DNA of 5,579 nucleotides from Succinivibrio sp. (GTDB lineage: Bacteria > Pseudomonadota > Gammaproteobacteria > Enterobacterales > Succinivibrionaceae). The stretch spans positions 1 through 5,579 of the forward strand of contig JAGDBH010000093.1 of the NCBI GenBank assembly GCA_017959135.1, given 5' to 3'. Below are positions 1 through 4,828 of the stretch, piece by piece. Numbering within the stretch: position 1 is the stretch's first letter; the number at the start of each line of letters is the position of its first letter. The notes beneath the pieces were generated by a model. That model saw only the letters and a program-made list of their open reading frames with translations, was not told the origin of the DNA and made no database searches. The translations under genes and the position numbers were made by a program.

Positions 1-1057
1 CTTCCAGTTTTTTATCTACAACGCCTTCTTCAAGATGCTTCTGACGGAACTCAATAAAATTCTTACCTTTATCTTCCATACATGCACCAACTTTATGGGT
101 TACATGATCGACAAACTGGTTCATTTTTCCCGACATTTTTGCTTCCATATAGCAATCGATTCCGTTTTTTACAAAGGCCTTAATTGTATTGGCAATATAA
201 TCCTTGAGCGGTTTAATGTCAGTTGATGTCTCAGGACGGAATTTAGCCCTCTCAGTGTGAATCAGTTCACCGCCAAGTTTTGGCCATAGAATTGCGTCCC
301 TGAATCCGCTGCCCTCCACATTACTGTATTTTATATATTCTCCAGAATTAGGATCTTTCATCAGAAATTTTTTATCGGTATTATTTATAATAGTCTCTCG
401 TTCCTCTTCATTAGCTGCTGTTTCCAGATAAAATTCAAAGCCCTCGTCATTCTTTATTGCAGTATCAAGTTCATTCTCGAGAAAATCCAGACTTCTTTGG
501 ATATCAGCAAAGATTCTAGCAACGGGATTATCTTTAAACTTTACATCCAGATCTGTTTTTTTCATTCCAACTGTATCTGGCATTCCCAAATCCTTCATAA
601 TCACAGACAGCTTGTTTTTGTAGGAAGCAATTGAAAAGTCCTTTGATTCAAAAGCTGCAGCCTGAGTCATAATCAGATTTATTCTTCTCTGAGTTAAAGG
701 CTTACCGGATTTTACAGCTCCACCTTCTGCAGGAACACCAAAATCTGAACGTTTGAAAGCAGGACCTAAAATCTTTTCAAGTCTATCCATAAATTCTCTT
801 GAGAAAGTTACTTCGCCCTTAGGGCCTGTACCTATGCCTTGCTCAAGACCAAAAGCTTTACCTAAAGATTTAAGAAGCTCAGTACGAATCTGGTTATTGT
901 TTGCCTGAGTAGTAGATGAACGTAAAAATCTGAAAATCTTTGCCTTGGAGAAGGTGCTGTCTGATGTCAGCTGTTTATCATCATTAATATTTACAATAGC
1001 GTTATCGTTACCTAAATCAACATTTTTGAAGGTATTCAGAGCAGTAAAGTCAACCAT
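1..1057 (-). CDS. Uncharacterised soluble helical protein, N-terminal 352 residues (3' end outside window)
   Basis: An open frame runs without a stop from an ATG at 1057 to the window edge. The start is supported by a purine-rich AAAAGGGG ribosome site at 1074-1067, nine bases upstream, and by the non-coding character of the DNA before it. The protein begins MVDFTALNTF and has no signal peptide or membrane segment, so it is cytoplasmic or exported by a route without a Sec signal. By eye it looks mostly helical. There is a polar N-terminus (1-35), a basic stretch around 36-70 (KAKIFRFLRSSTTQ, then RTELLKSLGKAFGL), a helix near 84-98, the conspicuous segment KSGKPLTQRRI (116-126), charged helices around 180-225, and a Lys/Glu-rich part from about 285. 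I recognise no catalytic motif or family. It lies 214 bases downstream of the VWA gene on the same strand, with its own promoter-like and palindromic leader. Reality as a gene is near certain; function is unknown. Confidence 0.88.
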   Translation of the reverse strand, partial: MVDFTALNTFKNVDLGNDNAIVNINDDKQLTSDSTFSKAKIFRFLRSSTTQANNNQIRTELLKSLGKAFGLEQGIGTGPKGEVTFSREFMDRLEKILGPAFKRSDFGVPAEGGAVKSGKPLTQRRINLIMTQAAAFESKDFSIASYKNKLSVIMKDLGMPDTVGMKKTDLDVKFKDNPVARIFADIQRSLDFLENELDTAIKNDEGFEFYLETAANEEERETIINNTDKKFLMKDPNSGEYIKYSNVEGSGFRDAILWPKLGGELIHTERAKFRPETSTDIKPLKDYIANTIKAFVKNGIDCYMEAKMSGKMNQFVDHVTHKVGACMEDKGKNFIEFRQKHLEEGVVDKKLE

Positions 1058-1066
1058 AATAAGTAA

Positions 1067-1074
1067 CCCCTTTT
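1067..1074 (-). promoter_or_regulatory. Ribosome binding site of the unknown gene
   Basis: AAAAGGGG read on the minus strand, with nine bases between its last G and the ATG at 1057. It is the best Shine-Dalgarno match in this leader and fixes the start of the downstream frame. Confidence 0.6.
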
Positions 1075-1084
1075 CTGTATATCA

Positions 1085-1110
1085 GCCTTTCATCATGAAA
1101 TGATTCAGGC
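1085..1110 (-). other. Small imperfect hairpin in the 5' leader of the unknown gene
   Basis: GCCT (1085-1088) pairs with AGGC (1107-1110), and an inner ATCAT (1092-1096) pairs with ATGAT (1100-1104) around a 3-base loop, separated by a small internal loop. The hairpin sits about 10 bases before the ribosome site on the transcribed strand, so it could influence translation or mRNA stability. The stem is short and may be chance. Confidence 0.25.
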
Positions 1111-1133
1111 CATATTCATTCCATATCTCTTTA

Positions 1134-1153
1134 TTATTACAACACTGTAATAA
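1134..1153. promoter_or_regulatory. Perfect 8-4-8 palindrome, operator-like
   Basis: TTATTACA (1134-1141), then ACAC, then TGTAATAA (1146-1153) form a perfect inverted repeat with 8-base arms. It lies just downstream of the possible -10 hexamer on the minus strand, where a bound dimeric regulator would block transcription. It could instead form an AT-rich RNA hairpin, but the stem is weak and no T-run follows. The cognate regulator cannot be named. Confidence 0.45.
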
Positions 1154-1171
1154 CTTAAATCTGTTTTAAGT
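1153..1171. promoter_or_regulatory. Second palindrome, 7-5-7, abutting the first
   Basis: ACTTAAA (1153-1159), TCTGT, then TTTAAGT (1165-1171) is a perfect inverted repeat with 7-base arms. It shares base 1153 with the neighbouring palindrome and overlaps the TATACT hexamer. Its arms differ from those of the first palindrome, so the two would be distinct sites or successive hairpins rather than copies of one operator. Confidence 0.38.
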
Positions 1172-1174
1172 ATA
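1169..1174 (-). promoter_or_regulatory. Possible -10 element (TATACT) for the unknown gene
   Basis: TATACT on the minus strand differs from the sigma-70 consensus TATAAT by one base. It would place the transcript start near 1162 and give a leader of roughly 105 bases. The sequence 17 bases upstream (GCATGT) is a poor -35. An alternative upstream pair is TTGATT followed 16 bases later by TACATA. The exact promoter is therefore uncertain. Confidence 0.35.
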
Positions 1175-1197
1175 CATCTATTTTTGCAACTACATGC

Positions 1198-1225
1198 ACC
1201 TACTTTTTTAATTTTTTATGTAGGT
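1198..1225. repeat. Inverted repeat ACCTAC / GTAGGT with 16-base AT spacer
   Basis: ACCTAC at 1198-1203 is matched by GTAGGT at 1220-1225. A near copy, AACTAC (1188-1193), lies one helical turn away in a 10-base tandem arrangement (GCAACTACAT then GCACCTACTT). The 10-base phasing and inverted copy resemble clustered binding half-sites. As an RNA stem it would have a long A/T loop and no following T-run, so a terminator role is unlikely. Confidence 0.35.
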
Positions 1226-1271
1226 CACAATAAATTCAAATCAAGTACTGTTTTTCGTTCCTTACAATTAA

Positions 1272-2930
1272 CTAATCCAGATATCGTTTATTTTTTTTGA
1301 CATCAAACAGAGAGGCGAAAAGAGAAAAGGCCTTACATTCAAGCTCATTGGCGTTTTCAATTATGGAGGCATGTTCAAACAGCTTTAAAATCAGCTCTGA
1401 GCGAATGGAAATTCCATATATTTCAATATGATGTTCCTTTGCATAATCAAAGCAGTTTTTTACGTTGTTAACTGAATCCGGCATACCGTCGGTTATGACC
1501 AGAACGATGTTTCTTGTGTAGCCTATTTCCTGAAATTTATCAAAGGAGTACCACAGTGCCTGAGCCAGCGGAGTAGAACCACGTGGCTTCTGATCAAAAC
1601 GTGAGGCTACCATGGATGCGCGCTCATCGGCTTTAAGAGCAACATCATATTCTGAGCTCTGTCCAGGAAAATAAGTTGCCATAGTCTTGATTCCGTCAAT
1701 GCCCTCCAGGGCTAAAGAAAGAGTCAGAGCGACCTTGCAAGCATCCTCACATCTAGAATTAGGACCTCCGTCAGAGGTAAGCATAGAGCTTGATACATCA
1801 ACCAAAATATGAATTGCTGTCTCAAACTCCTTTTTGTAAATCCTGTCCTTGAAGATTCGGGTTTCCCCAAGAGAGATAAGCTGCGCCTTTAAAGGGTTAA
1901 TCCTGTTTCCTACTGTACTGCAGTTTCCTAGGCTGTCCACATAGGCTCTCACCCTGTTATGAAGAGCGTTTCTGATTCCGTAGGTATTGCTTACCTCATG
2001 AATAAAATCGTCTCGGCCTGGAGTACAGATATTCTCTGCAATTACTCCAAAATCCTCTCTTGAGGATGAGGTTTTGGAGTTACTGTTCTCCTGAATGATT
2101 TCAGCACCGTTTCGACTTGGAGTAACCTTTGAATCGTCATCATCTGAGGTAATACGGAATCTTGCATATTCTCTGAGGAATGCATTAGAGATCTTATCCT
2201 TTGATTTATTGAAATTTTTTTTGCTCTCATCAAGAATGTTTCTAAAATACTCATCATTATCCTCCTGCTGTTTGAGGATACTGTCGTCTCCTTTGAAGGA
2301 GAACCTGTCATTTTTCAAAAGCTGAAAGATTTTAAGACAGATCTTGTATACAGCCTCAGAATCCCTGGCTAAAGAGCAGTCTTTGACCAGAGCTGCAATC
2401 TTATTAAGATCTCTTATGTTTATTCTTCGTCTTAAATGAAAATATAGCAGAGCCGCCTTAGTTCTTGATTCTGTGAATTTCTGGCAGAGACTTTGAGAGT
2501 AGCACTGAATAAAGGCACAGATAACATTCAGAACACTGATTGAGCCTAAGGTATTACAGAAGCTTTTCCACTCATCCTTGTAGTAGTTGTTCAGAAGCTC
2601 AAGATTCTCATATACACCGATATATTCCTTTGAGATCAGAGCTTCGATTCTTGAATCTTCAAGAATATTGAATAACGAGAACAGAAACAGATTGTTTCTT
2701 ATCTTGTCCTTTTTCAGAACTGAAAAGTCCGTATAGCGTATATGGGCTGATTCATGAGCCAGATATCCATAGGCAAGACGGGCCTTAATCGGATTTTTTA
2801 TATCCAGTCTTGGAATGGTTATTACCCTGCCGTTTGTATATGCGGTGGAGCCTTGGATTCTTACACTTACACCAAAAAGCTTGGCATAGTTATTCACCAT
2901 AATCGGAAGTGCATGGGATAAATTATTCAT
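1272..2930 (-). CDS. HExxH metallopeptidase-like and VWA-domain protein (CobT/DUF2201-like)
   Basis: This 552-residue soluble protein has two recognisable ends. Near the N-terminus, HESAH (H59, E60, H63) in the context YLAHESAHIRYTDF is an HExxH zinc-site signature, followed by NILEDSRIE (88-96), whose acidic residues could supply a third ligand. Residues about 205-300 are polar and low in complexity, with an acidic patch DDDD near 263-266. The C-terminal half (about 370-550) is a VWA fold with a full MIDAS: DVSSS (D378, S380, S382), T453 in RGSTPLAQAL and D481 in ITDGMPD. This order (metallopeptidase-like region, acidic linker, VWA) is that of CobT-like and DUF2201-type proteins, which typically act with a MoxR/CobS-type AAA+ ATPase in metal insertion or protein remodelling. 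No such ATPase lies upstream, where the divergent yejM begins. A true CobT in cobalamin synthesis is unlikely because no cobalamin gene is nearby. GAGGA six bases before the ATG supports the start. The domain call is firm; the biological role is unknown. Confidence 0.88.
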   Translation of the reverse strand: MNNLSHALPIMVNNYAKLFGVSVRIQGSTAYTNGRVITIPRLDIKNPIKARLAYGYLAHESAHIRYTDFSVLKKDKIRNNLFLFSLFNILEDSRIEALISKEYIGVYENLELLNNYYKDEWKSFCNTLGSISVLNVICAFIQCYSQSLCQKFTESRTKAALLYFHLRRRINIRDLNKIAALVKDCSLARDSEAVYKICLKIFQLLKNDRFSFKGDDSILKQQEDNDEYFRNILDESKKNFNKSKDKISNAFLREYARFRITSDDDDSKVTPSRNGAEIIQENSNSKTSSSREDFGVIAENICTPGRDDFIHEVSNTYGIRNALHNRVRAYVDSLGNCSTVGNRINPLKAQLISLGETRIFKDRIYKKEFETAIHILVDVSSSMLTSDGGPNSRCEDACKVALTLSLALEGIDGIKTMATYFPGQSSEYDVALKADERASMVASRFDQKPRGSTPLAQALWYSFDKFQEIGYTRNIVLVITDGMPDSVNNVKNCFDYAKEHHIEIYGISIRSELILKLFEHASIIENANELECKAFSLFASLFDVKKNKRYLD

Positions 2931-2936
2931 TTTCTG

Positions 2937-2941
2937 TCCTC
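2937..2941 (-). promoter_or_regulatory. Ribosome binding site of the VWA gene
   Basis: GAGGA on the minus strand, six bases before the ATG at 2930. It is a strong, well-spaced Shine-Dalgarno sequence and decides the start. Confidence 0.75.
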
Positions 2942-2955
2942 ATAAAAAAACTTCC

Positions 2956-2966
2956 GTGATTATCAC
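2956..2966. promoter_or_regulatory. 11-base palindrome GTGAT-T-ATCAC
   Basis: A perfect 5-1-5 inverted repeat lies 26 bases upstream of the VWA start codon, between the two divergent genes. It resembles a compressed CRP-type half-site pair (GTGA/TCAC), but the spacer is three bases rather than the six between TGTGA and TCACA in CRP sites. It is a candidate operator for the VWA gene; the regulator is unknown. Confidence 0.3.
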
Positions 2967-3027
2967 ATCGAAAATTATGGGCAATTCTGTAAAGGGGCCC
3001 AAAATTTTCAAAAAACGAGTTAATTTT

Positions 3028-3056
3028 TTCTTTTTTATCAGAAAAACAAGTACAAT
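3028..3056 (+). promoter_or_regulatory. Possible promoter of the yejM-cnoX operon
   Basis: TTCTTT and TACAAT are separated by 17 bases. The -10 is good and the -35 is weak, lying in a T-rich tract. Transcription would start near 3063, leaving a leader of about 30 bases before the ATG at 3093. Confidence 0.35.
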
Positions 3057-3092
3057 AATGGGTAGAGTTGGCTAAAAAATTTGAAAAGCGCT

Positions 3093-4817
3093 ATGACAAA
3101 ATTTCAGAATAAGTTCCTAACAAAGGAACAGACCATAAGATCTACTACCTGGGCCCATCATTTCGTATTTCTAAACTGTCTGCTGGCGTTAGTAACAGGC
3201 TTTACCTATGTGTATGGCGCCCCTCAGACTGAAAGTTTCATATCATTTGTCTATCTGATTGTTACCTGGCTGGGACAGATCAGTTTCCTGGGATTTCTGT
3301 CGTTCCTGATTTTCTTCTTCCCGCTGACCTTTATCGGTAATTTCAAGACCTACAGAATAATAAGTATTGTCGCAGCTTTACTGATCCACATTCTGCTTCT
3401 TGTCGATGCCAAGCTCTTTATTTCACTGAAGGTTCATCTGACATGGTCTGTGTTCTCTCTTATGATTAGAGATCTGAACTTTAATACCGGTCTGAACTTC
3501 AACTTCATGTACATTGCAATTCCTCTAGTAATCTTCCTCGAGTTCGTATTTGCAAGATTAGCCACACGCGAAATCTACAGAAAGGAAGAAAGACACAATT
3601 ACTTCCCATCAATTGTGATGGCTCTGGTTACAGCCTGCTTTATCACCTCACACTGTGTCTATATCTGGGCTGATGCATCTAATTACGAGAAGATTACCAA
3701 TCTACGTTCAGTATTCCCTGCTCATTACCCAATGACAGCTAAATCATTCCTGACAACACACGGCTGGATTGATGACATAAGCGCTGACGTAAACGGCAGT
3801 TCAACCTCAAATATCGCCTACCCTCTTACCGAAATCAAGTTCGAGGAAAAGGAACAGCAGAAGAATGTAATTACCATCTTCATCAATGGCCTTTCATACG
3901 TTGATCTGAACGCTGAAAACACACCAAATCTGATGAAGCTCAAGATGGATAATCTGAGTTTTGAAAATCACTTCCTGCCATACGACGATCTATACAACAA
4001 CCTGTTTGCAAGCTGGTTCGGACTTCCTATCCAGTACGAGGAAGTATTTACCAGTCACAGTGTAGAAAACGTTTCATCCGATGTTATGCAGAAAGAGGAA
4101 TACCTGATGAGAGGATTCATTTCTGCTATCAACGGTCATGAGGGTACAAAGCTGTCAAAGATGACAGGTATGAATACAAACAAGCTGAAGAATCTGTCAT
4201 CTGATACAGTTCTTCTAAACGATGCAATGAACTTCATCGAGAATAATTCCGTCCACAGAATGGCAATCACTCTGTCACTGAATTCACTTGTAAATATGAA
4301 TTCCGAAGAGGCTCATAAACGTCATTTAAAACTTATAGACAGCCAGATCGGAAAATTCATTGATAAGATTGAAGACTCTGAGATTGCAGATAAGACCATG
4401 ATTATCATCTCATCATCTCTGGGTAACAGATTTATTGATCAGAATATTTCCTTCTCAAAGAGAAAGCAGAGAGTTCCTTTCATCATTATCAATCCAGATG
4501 CTGAGAACAAAGGTGTTTCAAAGAACGTTCTTACCTCATCATTTGATATTAATCCAACAATCGCAGTTGAAATTCTGGGGGTAACGACCCCATGTGTAAA
4601 TTATGGAATTGGTGATGACGTATTAACTCTTTCAGACAGAGATTACATCCCAACAACGCTGGGTAACACATTGCTGCTGATTTCTCAGGATGCAGTTACC
4701 ATTTACAAGAGAAACGGAAAAGTGGTTACCATTACGGATAAAGAGACCAGACCTGCAAGAGCAAATCTTGAGAATCTGATCCGTGCCATGAGAGATTTCA
4801 ACCGCTTTAAGAAATAA
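3093..4817 (+). CDS. yejM: YejM/PbgA/LapC inner-membrane regulator of LPS synthesis
   Basis: The 574-residue product is close in length to E. coli YejM (586). It has five N-terminal membrane segments (about 20-41, 54-81, 88-107, 137-157, 172-192), a linker, and a periplasmic sulfatase/alkaline-phosphatase-fold domain from about 257. Conserved family sequences include FFPLTFI (75-81), SHCVYIWADA (186-195), HYPMTAKSFL (211-220) and AYPLTEIKF (242-250). In E. coli the protein senses periplasmic lipid A and, through LapB, controls FtsH proteolysis of LpxC. The alkaline-phosphatase-like catalytic signatures are absent: E. coli VDGLNY is INGLSY (N265), the SSGNTTDNG segment is replaced by PYDDLYNN, and SHGH has become SKRKQ. 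ATG at 3093 is preferred, although a TTG at 3081 in the same frame would add four residues (LKSA, initiated as Met). Upstream ribosome signals are weak (GAAAAG at 3083-3088). The gene ends in tandem stops TAA TAG and is followed after 11 bases by cnoX. Confidence 0.93.
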   Translation: MTKFQNKFLTKEQTIRSTTWAHHFVFLNCLLALVTGFTYVYGAPQTESFISFVYLIVTWLGQISFLGFLSFLIFFFPLTFIGNFKTYRIISIVAALLIHILLLVDAKLFISLKVHLTWSVFSLMIRDLNFNTGLNFNFMYIAIPLVIFLEFVFARLATREIYRKEERHNYFPSIVMALVTACFITSHCVYIWADASNYEKITNLRSVFPAHYPMTAKSFLTTHGWIDDISADVNGSSTSNIAYPLTEIKFEEKEQQKNVITIFINGLSYVDLNAENTPNLMKLKMDNLSFENHFLPYDDLYNNLFASWFGLPIQYEEVFTSHSVENVSSDVMQKEEYLMRGFISAINGHEGTKLSKMTGMNTNKLKNLSSDTVLLNDAMNFIENNSVHRMAITLSLNSLVNMNSEEAHKRHLKLIDSQIGKFIDKIEDSEIADKTMIIISSSLGNRFIDQNISFSKRKQRVPFIIINPDAENKGVSKNVLTSSFDINPTIAVEILGVTTPCVNYGIGDDVLTLSDRDYIPTTLGNTLLLISQDAVTIYKRNGKVVTITDKETRPARANLENLIRAMRDFNRFKK

Positions 4818-4818
4818 T

Positions 4819-4822
4819 AGGA
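4819..4822 (+). promoter_or_regulatory. Ribosome binding site of cnoX
   Basis: AGGA overlaps the second stop (TAG, 4818-4820) after yejM and lies six bases before the ATG at 4829. This indicates translation from the same transcript as yejM. Confidence 0.65.
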
Positions 4823-4828
4823 TAAAAA

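Larger units (their letters stand above)
1058..1271 (-). promoter_or_regulatory. Intergenic leader between the VWA gene and the unknown gene
   Basis: This 214-base AT-rich stretch has no open frame of note. Read on the minus strand it holds, in order: an inverted ACCTAC/GTAGGT pair with a 16-base spacer (1225-1198), a TATACT hexamer (1174-1169), two abutting palindromes (1171-1134), a small hairpin (1110-1085) and the ribosome site. No GC-rich stem followed by a T-run lies after the VWA stop codon, so transcription could read through. The density of symmetric elements around a possible promoter suggests that the downstream gene has its own regulation. Confidence 0.55.
2931..3092. promoter_or_regulatory. 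Divergent intergenic region between the VWA gene and yejM
   Basis: This 162-base AT-rich region must carry promoters for both directions. For yejM, TACAAT (3051-3056) is a reasonable -10, with only a weak -35 (TTCTTT, 3028-3033) at 17-base spacing. Toward the VWA gene, TTTACA (minus strand, within 2986-2993) and GATAAT-like sequences near 2957-2966 are present but poorly spaced. The region also contains GTGAT-T-ATCAC (2956-2966), GGGCCC (2995-3000) and the self-complementary AAAATTTT (3001-3008). No small gene or RNA was recognised. Confidence 0.5.

Noticed and set aside
35..226. A 63-residue plus-strand open frame
   Set aside because: It lies antisense within the well-supported unknown gene, has no clear ribosome site and has an unconvincing protein sequence.
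1198..1225. Rho-independent terminator after the VWA gene
   Set aside because: The ACCTAC/GTAGGT stem has only six pairs with a 16-base AT loop and is not followed by a T-run on the minus strand.
2042..2325. Open frames on both strands within the VWA gene (89 and 76 residues)
   Set aside because: Both are shadows of the VWA gene's linker region, where low-complexity coding sequence leaves other frames open. Neither has a plausible initiation site.
1272..2930. Annotation as cobaltochelatase CobT in cobalamin synthesis
   Set aside because: The domain layout is similar, but there is no CobS/CobN or cobalamin gene nearby and the similarity is to the general CobT-like class, so the specific enzyme name is not justified.
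3058..3075. A five-codon leader-like frame (MGRVG) just before yejM
   Set aside because: It begins two bases beyond the probable -10 hexamer, so it would lie upstream of the transcript start, and it has no ribosome site or regulatory codons. Likely chance.
4576..4592. TGGGG/CCCCA hairpin inside yejM
   Set aside because: It has a short stem, no T-run and sits in the middle of a conserved coding region, so neither a terminator nor a regulatory element is supported.
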